Positions 1 through 10,406 of a stretch of DNA of 64,000 nt are shown here, in pieces. Both the position numbers and the translations under genes were made by a program. The stretch is from Trichobilharzia szidati (lineage: Eukaryota > Platyhelminthes > Trematoda > Strigeidida > Schistosomatidae), in assembly GCA_944472155.2 (NCBI GenBank), contig OX235273.1, forward strand, positions 2,515,204 through 2,579,203. Reading direction: 5' to 3'. The stretch's first letter is position 1. Each line of letters opens with the position of its first letter. The notes beneath the pieces are model-generated. The model saw nothing but the letters and a program-made list of their open reading frames with translations. It was not told the DNA's origin and made no database searches.

Positions 1-3000
1 TCTCTCATAAGCTGAATAACCGAATCTTAGATCAAGGCATGTGGGAGAAATTGGGTTGGTTTTATCACGTTTTAGGTGCGGTACGGTTGCTGGGGCAAAT
101 GAGTTTCCTCAAATTGGGGGTATTGCACTGGGGTCTGTAGTACCAAAGTTAGATGAACAGCCCATATGGGTAAAGTATGGATAAGTAGACCGAAGCTCTT
201 TTGTTGACAAGAACTCGTTAAGGAGACGCTGGAATTCAGTGGGAGATCGGCAACTACGTACATTAAGTGGAAGTTTGTTCCATAATGCACTGTACTGTAT
301 TTTGAAGAAACGTGATCGCAGTTTTGTCCGGTACCGGCTTATGGATAGAGTATTTTCATGATTTCTAAGAGTATATATGGTTAAATTATTGAAAGCTATT
401 GGATTACTGCTTTTGAGGTAGCCATGTAAAAGGCGAAAAAGGAATGTAAGGTTGAGTTTCAGGCGCCTTAACCAAAGTGGCTGAAGTCTATACATTTTGC
501 ACCTATCCGCGTAAGTCAGTCCTTCATGTTTGTGTAATAGGCGTCGTGTAAAACTTCGCTGAATATTTTCAATACGAACCCTGTCATACCCATTCATGAA
601 ACCGAAGACAATTGTGCAGTATTCAATTACTGGGCGAACCATGACTTTGTATAAAAGGACTTTAGCCTCAGTTGTGTACATTTTTCGATGTAACAAGCCT
701 GTGAGTCTTCGGCATTTAGAAACAAGTGCTTTTGCATACTGACTAAATGTTAAGTTCTGTGAGTAGGTAACTCCCAGGTCTTTTATGGAATTGAGGGTTT
801 GGAGAGAGGAGTCACCTAGGTGTAACCTGAAATACGGGTGGGAGTTATTGAAATATAAGGCACCACTTTTATCAGAATTGAATGGCAGTTGCCAATCAGT
901 GCTCCAGTTATGTAATCTATCCAGATCATCTTGAATATGTGTGAATCCCTCGTTCATTGTAGAATGGGGGAAGCTGTATACAATCTTTAAGTCATCAGCA
1001 AAGAGGTATGGGGTACCATGCTTGATTACGCTGCAGATATCGTTAATGTAGATTACGAAAAGCAATGGACCTAGTACACTACCCTGAATTACTCCACTTC
1101 GTATGGGTCTGGGTGACGAGTAATTATTTGCAAATTTCACAACTTGGGAACGATCTTCCAAGAAAGAAATGAGCCAGGATAACAAGGGGTCCTGGAACCC
1201 GTACGACTTTAGCTTAAGGATTAGTCTCTTGTGTGGGACTTTATCAAAGGCTTTTTTGAAGTCAAAGAAGAGGGTTGTGACAAGCAAACCATGACCTCGC
1301 TTAGCGGTAACATCATCAAAGTAGTCAAGTAGGCAGGTGGAGCATGATCGACTTTTCAAGAAGCCGTGTTGTGCTGGAGTAAACAATTTGTGAAGGTGGA
1401 GGTATGAAGCAATATCTTGCCCTACAACTTTTTCCATAACCCTAGAAACTACTGACGTGATATTGATCGGTCGGTAGTTTTCGATATTAGAAGTTGGTCC
1501 TAGTTTGTGCCTAGGGGTTATAAACGACAGCTTCCAGCACTCTGGGTAACTGCCATTATTTAAGGACAGATTGAAAAACTTTAGGAGGATAATGGGTATG
1601 TCCTCACCACCTCTTTTCAACAAGATAGATGGAATTCCATCAGGTCCAGCTTTATATGATGTCCGGAGGGATGCTATAGCGGAGGAAATCTTTTGTTGGG
1701 TAAATGTTATATTACCCAAAAAGTGATATGGTATTATCGGAACATCAAGGCTACCTACTGTTTCTTCGTTAGTAAAGTAGCTAGAAAAGTGGGAGCTGAA
1801 TAACTCGCATATCTCCTGTGGGTCTTCGTATAGTTTTTCTCCATCTAGTAATAAGTTAGGGATACTTATTCTGTTGTTGTTAATTCGTGACTTGATTAGT
1901 TTTACCAATGCCTCTGTATTATCGGGCCGTGAAAGGAGGATGCGTTCTAGTTTGATGGACTCAGATAACTGATTAGATTTGTATGAATCATAAGTTTGCT
2001 TGAGTGTAATGAGTGATGAAAAGTCACTACATCTGTAGAATTGCCTAGCATGCTTACGTAGTCGGTTTCGAATCTTTACGGGGATGAAGTCAGGCTGTTT
2101 AGGCCTCGTTTTCACAAGTCTTGCTGGAGCGATGAAGTCATGTGCAAATCCTAGGTTCTCGTAGAGTAAGTTGTTTGCCTCTATAGCCGAGCTGCATGTA
2201 AAGTATGGTCCCCAGTCTAGGGTGCGTAGGTATGGTTTCAGGTCATCCCACTGAGCGTGTCTGTAACCCCTGAGTAATACTTTGTTGGCACTTATTGTCG
2301 CACTCATGCTAGTGCAAATATTGAATGTACCTAACACTACTCTGTGGTCACTACCAGGAAACTCTTTACCTACTCGAAGGGTAGTGGGGATGATACCATT
2401 AGTGAAAACTAAATCTAAAATCTTAGATAGCCTGGTAGGATGCTGTACGTGTTGTTGCCAGTCTTTTGTTTCTATTATGTTAAAAAATTCATGATACCGT
2501 TTTGGTGAGGAAAGTGGTTGCCAGACTACTTCAGGCATATTAAAGTCCCCACATATAATTTTAGCCGTGTGAGGTAGTGAAGTGGCGTAAGCGAAAGTGC
2601 TAGCAAGTTTCATATCACCTTCAACAGCTGAACATGGGGGATGATAGATGCAACCTATAAGATAGGAAATGGAGTGAGACAGCCTTAGAATAGCCCAGAC
2701 TGAGTCATTATCTGTGATGAGCTCTGGGTAGAAGCACTGTGTGGCCTTAATATCAGACCTGATATACATAGCGCATCCTCCTCCTCTGCCATGGTTTCTG
2801 TCACCTCTGAATACGTAATAGTTATCAATAGAAATATCTTTATCGCATATCTGAGGAGTGCACCATGTTTCAGTAATCATTATAAGAGACGGGTTGCACA
2901 TTAAGGATAATGTCGTGAAGTCAAACATTTTGTTAAGTAAGGAGCGAGCATTGATGAGACAGAATGAGAGAGAGTTAGGGGTGACGATGAATTCGCATAT

Positions 3001-3445
3001 ATCTTTAAAAAAGTTTTCCTCAAGGTTTGTAGCATCTAGAGCAGATTGTTTGATGGGTGCTAACTCAGATGGTGGCAACGTACTGGCAGTGCTAGAAAAG
3101 TGCACTACACCAGTATCAGCACAGAGAGATGTGCTATCGTTGGTTACCCCGGCGGGTGAGAGGTGTTCATAATACCGTGACTGAAATGCATCGCCCTCCC
3201 CTCCGGTGATAAGTGGTTTGACAGTATGTGTGCTATTTGCGTCAATATTGAGGCTGAAATTTCGTGTTGGCTGAGAAAATTTAGATTGGATGAAGGGGAG
3301 GTAGGTATTTCTTGTGGATAGTATGCTGGAGTAAAGTTACGCGCATCGCAGTTATGATTAATATTTTGTGTGTTCAAGTTATTTTCGTAAATATTAGTCC
3401 ATCGATTATCTTGGGTGGACTGTATCCGGTGGTTGTCAGGGATGT
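1..3445 (-). mobile_element. CR1-like non-LTR retrotransposon A (5'-truncated)
   Basis: This is a non-LTR retrotransposon on the minus strand. It holds the end of ORF1, a complete endonuclease-RT ORF2 and at least 108 bp of 3' UTR running off the left edge. Its 5' end stops inside ORF1 where repeat R1 begins (about 3445). The last 0.96 kb is almost identical to 4849-5810 on the other strand, so the family was active recently. The 3' terminus and any target-site duplication lie outside the window. Confidence 0.9.
109..3105 (-). CDS. Element A ORF2: endonuclease-reverse transcriptase
   Basis: ORF2 of a CR1/Jockey-type retrotransposon nicks target DNA and copies its own RNA at the nick. The open stretch is about 998 residues without a stop. 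The N-terminal third is an APE-like endonuclease with INARSLLNK, TETW, the glycine-rich GRGGG segment, CGDFNMP and GSDHRV. The middle is the RT, with the motif A aspartates in FFDFKKAFD, motif B as SGVIQGSVLGP and the active site as FADDLK. A Cys/His-poor C-terminal domain follows. The codon at 3105 is GTG, not ATG. The first in-frame ATG lies inside the endonuclease, after INARSLLNK, so translation from it would lose part of the domain. The frame is open upstream to 3351 and overlaps ORF1 in the -1 frame. Confidence 0.92.
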   Translation of the reverse strand: MHFSSTASTLPPSELAPIKQSALDATNLEENFFKDICEFIVTPNSLSFCLINARSLLNKMFDFTTLSLMCNPSLIMITETWCTPQICDKDISIDNYYVFRGDRNHGRGGGCAMYIRSDIKATQCFYPELITDNDSVWAILRLSHSISYLIGCIYHPPCSAVEGDMKLASTFAYATSLPHTAKIICGDFNMPEVVWQPLSSPKRYHEFFNIIETKDWQQHVQHPTRLSKILDLVFTNGIIPTTLRVGKEFPGSDHRVVLGTFNICTSMSATISANKVLLRGYRHAQWDDLKPYLRTLDWGPYFTCSSAIEANNLLYENLGFAHDFIAPARLVKTRPKQPDFIPVKIRNRLRKHARQFYRCSDFSSLITLKQTYDSYKSNQLSESIKLERILLSRPDNTEALVKLIKSRINNNRISIPNLLLDGEKLYEDPQEICELFSSHFSSYFTNEETVGSLDVPIIPYHFLGNITFTQQKISSAIASLRTSYKAGPDGIPSILLKRGGEDIPIILLKFFNLSLNNGSYPECWKLSFITPRHKLGPTSNIENYRPINITSVVSRVMEKVVGQDIASYLHLHKLFTPAQHGFLKSRSCSTCLLDYFDDVTAKRGHGLLVTTLFFDFKKAFDKVPHKRLILKLKSYGFQDPLLSWLISFLEDRSQVVKFANNYSSPRPIRSGVIQGSVLGPLLFVIYINDICSVIKHGTPYLFADDLKIVYSFPHSTMNEGFTHIQDDLDRLHNWSTDWQLPFNSDKSGALYFNNSHPYFRLHLGDSSLQTLNSIKDLGVTYSQNLTFSQYAKALVSKCRRLTGLLHRKMYTTEAKVLLYKVMVRPVIEYCTIVFGFMNGYDRVRIENIQRSFTRRLLHKHEGLTYADRCKMYRLQPLWLRRLKLNLTFLFRLLHGYLKSSNPIAFNNLTIYTLRNHENTLSISRYRTKLRSRFFKIQYSALWNKLPLNVRSCRSPTEFQRLLNEFLSTKELRSTYPYFTHMGCSSNFGTTDPSAIPPI

Positions 3446-3458
3446 GGTACTTATCCAT
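3144..3458 (-). CDS. Element A ORF1, C-terminal fragment
   Basis: This is the end of element A's ORF1, the nucleic-acid-binding chaperone of CR1-like elements. The ending resembles the ORF1 ends of families C and E, with a short amphipathic helix before the stop. The first few codons, encoding MDKY, are already R1 repeat sequence, so the ORF is truncated and fused to R1. It overlaps the ORF2 frame by about 200 nt, with ORF2 in -1. A possible slippery heptamer (A AAT TTT) lies at 3276-3282 in the correct phase. No strong downstream hairpin was seen. Confidence 0.7.
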   Translation of the reverse strand: MDKYHIPDNHRIQSTQDNRWTNIYENNLNTQNINHNCDARNFTPAYYPQEIPTSPSSNLNFLSQHEISASILTQIAHILSNHLSPEGRAMHFSHGIMNTSHPPG

Positions 3459-3720
3459 GCCTGTACAACTGGTGTGTCCTACATTGATAAGAAATATATA
3501 TTATTAGAAGTGAAAAGTCTGTTTTATACTACTGGGATTAACATTTATCAAGTGTATGTATAATCTCCAGCGAACATGTAAAGCATATCTTGCTACTGCC
3601 TGTAAATTGTGATTGAATTATATGGTTCTATTTGTGTAACAATTTGATGATGCCTGTAAACTGGCGTCCTTCATGTACTGTACTATGAGAATAAATTTAT
3701 TTATTTGCTTATATAACTTT
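3447..3720 (+). repeat. Dispersed repeat R1, copy a (partial)
   Basis: This is a plus-oriented partial copy of a repeat of about 370 bp seen at least six times in the window. It carries the shared 3' block with CTGTAAACTGGCGTCC and an A/T-rich tail (ATGAGAATAAATTTATTTATT). It abuts element A on the left and continues into the D-derived sequence on the right. Confidence 0.8.
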
Positions 3721-3790
3721 CTTATAGTTTAAAACAGCTGAAATTAAAGTCCTCATGGCTGAAGGGAGGTACGCAACGTTTTCTGCAATC
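3508..3790. repeat. Left arm of a 283-bp inverted repeat
   Basis: This stretch is repeated in reverse complement at 9033-9315 with only a few differences. It consists of the 3' part of R1, a linker ending near CATGGCTGAAGGG, and about 35 bp of D-family ORF2. On this side the D sequence continues beyond the arm (to about 4848), so this looks like the original copy. Confidence 0.9.
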
Positions 3791-3912
3791 AAAACGTTAG
3801 GCTTGGTCGATTATGGAACTGTCAGACCGACCAGGACGCATATCTGGAACTGCAACATGAGAGTCAGGAGTGACAGGAGGTCATTCCAGACTAACCTTGC
3901 CAAAATCTCCAG

Positions 3913-4308
3913 GTGACCCCCAAAGGCCTGTACCGACTCATGTCGGAAGGAAAACCAACCAGCCAAGGGGCATGTGACTTAGTAGGTCCAAATGGTGAAT
4001 GCCTCACTAGTCTGGAGATGCCTGAAACATTCAGTTTAGCCTTCGCCAGGCAGCTAAACAGCAATGTGGGTAATACTGGTAAGGACCAAAAAGGTGGAAC
4101 TACTAATTCACAGGAAGAAGACCTAGTGGTTATTCACCAAATAAACCCTGCAATAGTACCAAGGAAGCTACAGCGACTCACATCTGGAAAGTCCACAGGT
4201 TGCGACGACATCAGGCCATGTGTTCTGAAACAGTGCACCGAAGCTCTCTGTAGGCTCTTATGTGACTTGCTCCAACACTCAGTGGATTCAGTGAAACTGC
4301 CAAGTTAG
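3913..4308 (+). pseudogene. D-family ORF2 remnant (thumb-proximal N-terminal RT region)
   Basis: The translation matches residues just before the RT core of element D (shared words LYR-MSE, QGAC, NSNVG, KLQRL, CDDIRP-VLKQC). The reading frame breaks at the KLPKEWK segment of D, where this copy has KLPS and a stop. More D homology follows in other frames to about 4840. It is inactive. Confidence 0.85.
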
Positions 4309-4712
4309 TGAAAAAGAGCCATCCTTTCTCCGACCTTCAAGTGTGGGGATAGGCAAAATGCCACTGGTTATAAACCAGTAGCTCTACTCTTAGTGGTATC
4401 AAAAGTACTGGAAAGTATTGTTGACGATCACATCAATGAGCACCTCGATTCCATGAAGCCTAACACGTCTTCAGGGAAGGCGGATCCTGTGTAACAAACC
4501 TACTATCAGCTTGGGACAATAGGATATCATGATGGGATATGAATGGCCCAATCCATTTGGTCTTCTTAGACTTTAAGAAGGAATTTTACACAGTTCACCA
4601 TGATGTACTCCTACACAAAATAAGTCAGGCAGGCATAGGTGAGACGCTTCTGACTGAAGGACTACCTAGCTGAAAGGAAATTTTGCTCTAAGGTCAATCG
4701 AGTCCAATCATC

Positions 4713-5705
4713 TTGGCACAGCTCGTCATCAGGAGTGGTGCAGGGTTCTATCCTAGGACCACTGATGTTTTTGATTTTATCAATGACCCACCATGCCGCC
4801 CAAGCTGCCCAACTCTTCTATACGCTGGCGACGTAAAGATATTCTCCCATTCTACACTGAACGAGGGATTCACATATATTCAAGATGATCTGGATAGGTT
4901 ACATAACTGGAGCACTGATTGGCAACTGCCATTCAATTCTGATAAATGTGGTGCCCTATATTTCAATAACTCCCACCCGTATTTCAGGTTACACCTAGGT
5001 GACTCCTCTCTCCAAACCCTCAATTCCATAAAAGACCTGGGAGTTACCTACTCACAGAACTTAACATTCGGTCAGTATGCAAAAGCACTTGTTTCTAAAT
5101 GCCGAAGACTCACAGGCTTGTTACATCGAAAAATGTACACAACTGAGGCTAAAGTCCTTTTATACAAAGTCATGGTTCGCCCAGTAATTGAATACTGCAC
5201 AATCGTCTTCGGCTTCATGAATGGGTATGACAGGGTTCATATTGAAAATATTCAGCGAAGTTTCACTCGACGACTATTACACAAACATGAAGGACTGACT
5301 TACGCGGATAGGTGCAAAATATACGGACTTCAGCCACTTTGGTTAAGGCGTCTGAAACTCAACCTTACATTCCTTTTTCGCCTTTTACATGGCTACCTCA
5401 AAAGCAGTAATCCAATAGCTTTCAATAATTTAACCATATATACTCTTAGAAATCATGAAAATACTCTATCCATAAGCCGGTACCGGACAAAACTGCGATC
5501 ACGTTTCTTCAAAATACAGTACAGTGCATTATGGAACAAACTTCCACTTAATGTACGTAGTTGCCGATCTCCCACTGAATTCCAGCGTCTCCTTAACGAG
5601 TTCTTGTCAACAAAAGAGCTTCGGTCTACTTATCCATACTTTACCCATATGGACTGTTCATCTGACTTTGGTACTACAGACCCTAGTGCAATACCCCCAA
5701 TTTGA
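4713..5705 (+). pseudogene. Fused RT fragment spanning the D/A junction
   Basis: This is an open frame of about 330 codons. The first 45 residues are out-of-frame or D-family RT, ending in a damaged active site YAGD (YADD in D). The rest is family A RT thumb and C-terminal domain, nearly identical to the C-terminal part of element A ORF2. It lacks endonuclease and fingers/palm, so it cannot act as an RT. Its interest is the seam, not its product. Confidence 0.8.
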
Positions 5706-5810
5706 GGAAACTCATTTGCCCCGTACCGCACCTAAAACGTGATAAAACCAACCCAATTTCTCCCACATGCCTTGATCTAAGGTTCGGTTATTCAGTTTAT
5801 TAGAGATCTT

Positions 5811-6262
5811 ATCAATATTTCATCAATCGGGTTTATAAACTCATAAGACTATCTATAATTATCCTGGACGTATAATCCCAAATTAGTTGTGATAGTTCTT
5901 CCATGATATAAGCAAACTGGTACTTTGTAATGTCTAAAGCATGCCATATGAAAAGTGGCCAGGAGAACCTAGCAATAACAAACTCAGCCAACCAACCATT
6001 TTCCCCAAGCTCATTCAACCTAATCTTATCCTTAATCGTACCACTATCCACTACACTCTACTCCGTAGATTATGACTTAATATGCCCCAGTAATGAAAAC
6101 TCTTCTACCTTTTACTCTTAAAGATGTTCTAACTACTAACTGCGCAGCAACCGTTTAAATAACTCACTGATTTTCTCTTCAGTGTAATCTTCAATAAGTT
6201 CGTCAGTGTAATTATTTCCATAAACAATTACACTAGCAAACATATCTTTTAATATTATACAT
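5811..6262. other. Unassigned spacer
   Basis: This lies between the A-family 3' end and the 5' boundary of C. No D-family continuation, no ORF with family resemblance and no tandem repeat were seen. Confidence 0.6.
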
Positions 6263-7019
6263 GAAACCTGCTGACATACATGAGGTTGATATTGACTCAC
6301 AAACTATGTCTGACCAGAAACCACTGGCAGACCACACTCAATCTGGATGCAAGCCCGAGAGTCCCGCAGTAGAAACTGCAAGAAAGACGACAAAGCCTAG
6401 AGTCCCACTCCAGACTTCGACATACCTCCCTCTCAATAAGTCTAATAAGCAACATGTCAGTCTAAAAAAAGACAATGCATGGGTAAAAAACCGTATTCCC
6501 AAAAAAGTCATCCATCATGTGAATGAGAACACCTCTTCCCGAACTAGGAGTAATATGCCTAGCAACGCACATAACTTGGGAATGCAACGTAGAACGGATC
6601 ATCAGGATATAAGGAGCACTAAACGGGACTCATATAGGCACCATATTAATGAATATTCTTGTCCAAACTCTCACACTATCTATGTTGAACCTCATCAACA
6701 TAATGAGTATAGATCGACACTTGACCCTCTCAATAACTTCACTCACACATGTGATGTGAGCCAATATGCATACGACTATGAAAGACCCATGAGGTACAAC
6801 TACCAAGGCAATCTTAACACAGGGTACCTAGGTCAAGCAAATTGTATATCACCAGTAAATGAACGCAGATGCCCACCCATGGATGCTAAAAGTCAAAACA
6901 TGCAACAGGATTATTTTCGGATGCAGCAAACAATAGCCCCACTCGCTGCACAATTCATCCAGGAAATAGTACACACACTGACTCTGTCTCACCTCAGAGC
7001 CCCTCCAAACATAACGTAG
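6261..7019 (+). pseudogene. Element C ORF1, C-terminal 250 codons
   Basis: This is the C-terminal, basic and low-complexity part of the CR1-like ORF1 chaperone. It matches the ORF1 at 23707-24837 with a handful of substitutions. The upstream coiled-coil and RRM-like part is missing. The ATG at 6261 comes from the flanking sequence. ORF2 lies in the -1 frame and is open from about 6890, so the frames overlap by roughly 125 nt. No canonical slippery heptamer was found in this family, and an ATG at 7079 sits just before the endonuclease. Confidence 0.85.
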
Positions 7020-9027
7020 GAATAGTAACAAGTAACCATGTTAACCTCTCCCCCAATAACTCTGGTTTACTAACGATTATGCTCCTGAATGCTAGATCTC
7101 TCCTTAATAAAATAACATCGCTTCGCTGCCTGGCATACATAGAACGGCCAACACTAATAATGGTGACTGAAACCTGACTTACTACTGATATACCTGACTC
7201 AAAGCTAGTAATAGACAACTACGACATCTATAGGAACGATAGAGTTGACAAAAGAGGAGGCGGCTGCTTAATATTTGCCTCTAAATCCACTAACTCCAAT
7301 ACATTCAATAACCCAACTACTGACAAACTCCCTGGATCTAAGTGGATAAGCATCCACACAAACGAAAATAAAATTCTCGTGGGATGTATATACAGACACC
7401 CTAATAGCCCTCAAATGACTGATAAAGCTACTGGAGAAACACTAGAGCATGCAGCTACGCTGGACTTTGACTACAAAGTAGTCTGTGGCGATTTCAACTT
7501 ACCTGGAGTAAACTGGGATACCTGTACAGGACCTAGAATCCATAACGAGCTACTACAAGCTATAGACGTAGGCGGATGGAAGCAGTGGGTACGCCTCCAT
7601 ACATGAAATGAAAACACTCTTGACTTAATCCTTTGACATGAAGTTGAGCCCATCTCGATAGAGGTGGGGAATAAACTCGACAACAGTGATCACAACATAC
7701 TGTAATGCACCCTACCTCTTCAAATAACAACTAAACACACACCTAAAAATTCCCCGGTGCACTATCAGTATAGGGACTATAAGAATGCCGATCGGGAATT
7801 CCTATCAGATCCGCTGAGAAGTTCTGACTGGGAAGAATACTTCATTAACAATAACTTAGAAGTATCACTCGATATTTTCTACAAAACAATTGGCTCAGCA
7901 AGAGACATAATCGCGCCCCTAAAATCTGCTCTAAAGACACCAACTCCATTTATAGACCGCAAAACGCAACTAAAACTAAAGAAATTGAAAAGGAAATACC
8001 ATGTATTTAAGGAATTTAATGCGTTAAACCAAATACATGAAACTCTTAAACGGCTCGAAGATAAACACAAAATGATGTCACAACTTGAAGAAAAGCAAGC
8101 GCTTGTGGGTAACTCCAAAACTCAGGAACTTTGTAGGATATTGCAGAAACGTCTAAAAAGCAGTAAAGACAATACTGTAAGCAGCTTGGAGCATAAGGGT
8201 ATAATATTCAGTGATCCCCAGGTTATAAGTGAACTCCTCAATGAGTGGTTTTGCAATGACGCCAGAGTGCACTCGACCCCAAATTTGCAAATGACCTGCA
8301 AAAGCAACCACAAATTAGGCGAAATAGACTTTAATATACAAAATATAGACTCAGCGATTAAGACTTTGAAGTCTAATGGTAGTACTGGAACAGATGACAT
8401 ACCATCTGTCATGTACAAAAATGGAAGCACGGAAATGGTAGTCTTGTTACTAAGAATATTTACTCTCTCGTTGGAAACTGGAACTTATCCTGAAGTGTGG
8501 AAAACCACATACATATTACCTAAGCACAAAGCAGGGGTCAAAACCAGTGTATGCAACTATCGACCTATCAATATAACACCGGTAATATCCCGAATAATGG
8601 AGAAAGTGGTTAAAGACCAAGTGTCAGAAACTTACTAGAACATGAACTTATCAATCCATCACAACACGGATTTCTTAAAAAGAGATCATGTGTGACCTGT
8701 CACATAGACTTTTTCAACGAAGTTACTCGAAGTAGAGACAACAGAGAACTAGTAATTGTACTATATCTCGATATAACAAAAGCCTTCGACAGAGTTCCCC
8801 ATAATCTGCTAGTCAGCAGGTTATGCTCACTAGGGATATGTGATCCTCTCCTGAGCTGGATAAAATCATTTCTCTGTGGCCGAAGTCAGACAACGAAAGT
8901 TGGCTCGATAATCTCAAGGCCTAAACCAGTAAGTAGTGGTGTAATCCAGGGAAGTGTATTAGGCCCACTCTTATTCATAATATATATAAACAGTATCTGT
9001 GAATGCTTTGGTGTAGTTGAATCAATA
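6263..9027 (+). mobile_element. CR1-like element C, copy 1 (truncated at both ends)
   Basis: This copy is nearly identical to the minus-strand copy at 15.4-25.4 kb. It begins inside ORF1 near AACCTGCTGACATACATG and stops inside the RT gene just before the active-site codons, where the right arm of the inverted repeat begins. It shares several disabling mutations with the other copy, so both descend from one already dead element. Confidence 0.9.
7020..9027 (+). pseudogene. Element C ORF2, endonuclease and part of RT, disrupted
   Basis: Endonuclease words LLNARSLLNK, GCIYRHPNSP, VCGDFNLPGVNW and DNSDHN are readable. RT words NYRPINITPVISRIMEKV, YLDITKAFDRVPH and SGVIQGSVLGPLLFIIYIN follow. Lesions include TGA at 7175-7177 (the Trp of the TETW motif), TGA at 7604-7606, and a frameshift giving a stop at 8636-8638. 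All three are also in the other copy. The RT ends at the residue before the expected LYADD. Confidence 0.9.
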
Positions 9028-9032
9028 CTTTG

Positions 9033-9315
9033 GATTGCAGAATACGTTGCGTACCTCCCTTCAGCCATGAGGACTTTAATTTCAGCTGTTTTAAACTATA
9101 AGAAAGTTATATAAGCAAATAAATAAATTTATTCTCATAGTACAGTACATGAGGGACGCCAGTTTACAGGCATCATCAAATTGTTACACAAATAGAACCA
9201 TATAATTCAATCACAATTTACAGGCAGTAGCAAGATATGCTTTACATGTTCGCTGGAGATTATACATACACTTGATAAATGTTAATCCCAGTAGTATAAA
9301 ACAGCCTTTTCACTT
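9033..9315. repeat. Right arm of the 283-bp inverted repeat
   Basis: This is the reverse complement of 3508-3790. On this side the D-derived part is only about 35 bp long and then joins the C element, in opposite orientation, at the RT active-site codons. This is probably the derived copy. Confidence 0.9.
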
Positions 9316-9480
9316 ATATACAATCATTTCTGTGCAAAGTTGGAAATATCTGCTAGATTGTCAGTGAGTGCAACACATCAGGAAATACAGAAGTGTTTTC
9401 TTCGCATTAACAAAAAAGCCAGGTCTTTGGTGGATGGATTATAAGTGCCTGGGAAAAAAAATAAAGCTTGAAGTAAATAT
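9120..9480 (-). repeat. Dispersed repeat R1, copy b
   Basis: This is a minus-oriented copy of R1. It has the conserved GACGCCAGTTTACAGGC block at 9154 and the AATAAAGCTTGAAGT end at about 9460-9475. The part up to 9315 is also the inverted-repeat arm. Confidence 0.75.
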
Positions 9481-10406
9481 TCGTACATAACTTTGTTGTG
9501 TGCAGCGTCCTCGAATTACAGTTTATTGATGTGTTATTTTGAAATCAGTGATATGTTTATTTCATTTGATCTGAAATGTCATTGTTGGGAGTAAGTACAT
9601 AAGCTTCGGACGCATTAATTAATGGATTTCTTCTGCTCGTGGGTATTTTCTTAGCGTGAGGAAGGTTTATGAATTTCAGCTGTTCCGACAGGAGTTGAGA
9701 ATATTAACTGCTCAGCAACATTGTGGATATAAGTTCATCACATTATCTAAGGAGAGGTGGGTTGCAGTTGGTGAGGGATATATGGTGCCCAACGAGCGTA
9801 CATCTGTCCATGTGATGTTGTGGTGAGTTATACCTTTTCATGTTGTCGGTTTATGTCCATTTTATTCCACTTATTGTGTTGGGTAGTAGTTTTACAAACG
9901 AGATTTCTTGTCTGTTTGAGGATACGTATCTTAACCGTTAATGTTTTATCTAGAATTATAAATATAGGCAAAAACAACAGGTGTAGTATTTAAGCTTATA
10001 CATCTATCCGCGCGCTTCTTGAATACGACGTGACTTTTCCTCTCTAACCGGAAAATACCTTTTTTGTGAATTGTCCGCTTGGGAAACCTGATCTTCCTAG
10101 CTGGTGAATTAAATTCAACCATTACTTACATATCGAATCTCCGTGTGGTAAGTCCAGCTGTCTCGAACTACTGCCAAAGCTTTAGGTGCTATTTTTGTAG
10201 CAGCATCTTCCCCACTCGTTCAGATATACAAGACTTTTTGGTCTACCACGTGATTGCTGTGAAGCCGATCATCCAGAAAGTACTAGGTAAAGTCGAAAAC
10301 CTTTTCTTTTCCTTGTCTTGTACTTTTTCAGTCTTATTCTTTTTCTTGTGGGTAGATGCTGTTGCACTCTTATTCTTATACAGCATAAGTTTTAGCGATA
10401 GTTAAT
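9481..10406 (+). other. Upstream region of element D, with partial match to 21.5-21.7 kb
   Basis: This stretch leads into D's ORF1 and is probably partly its 5' UTR. Blocks such as CCATGTGATGTTGTGGT and AACAACAGGTGTAGT recur in the same order at 21536-21720. An open frame of 108 codons (10079-10405) ends one base before ORF1's ATG. It has a Cys-x2-Cys pair but no recognisable domain, so I do not call it a gene. It may act as an upstream ORF. Confidence 0.5.

Larger units (their letters stand above)
3755..5810 (+). mobile_element. Chimeric non-LTR element: D-family 5' half joined to A-family 3' half
   Basis: From about 3755 to 4843 the sequence follows the RT region of element D (compare 13010-14130) with many stops and frameshifts. 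From about 4849 to 5810 it follows the 3' end of element A almost exactly, including its 3' UTR. The switch falls a few bases after the RT active-site codons, where both families encode an ADD-x-KI motif. D-family sequence does not resume after 5810, so this is not simply an A copy inserted into D. Confidence 0.85.

Noticed and set aside
3103..3105. A methionine start for element A ORF2 at 3105
   Set aside because: The codon is GTG, and the frame stays open upstream across ORF1, so it is not a convincing start.
6887..7019. A -1 slippery site in element C
   Set aside because: No X XXY YYZ heptamer in phase was found in the overlap, and an ATG at 7079 allows reinitiation.
9154..9175. A hammerhead ribozyme in R1 around the GATGATGCCTG block
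   Set aside because: No CUGANGA core paired with a GAAA core at suitable spacing was found.
10079..10405. A separate zinc-finger gene upstream of element D
   Set aside because: It has one CxxC pair but the spacing to His does not fit a C2H2 finger, and the rest is hydrophobic low complexity. It is left as a possible upstream ORF.
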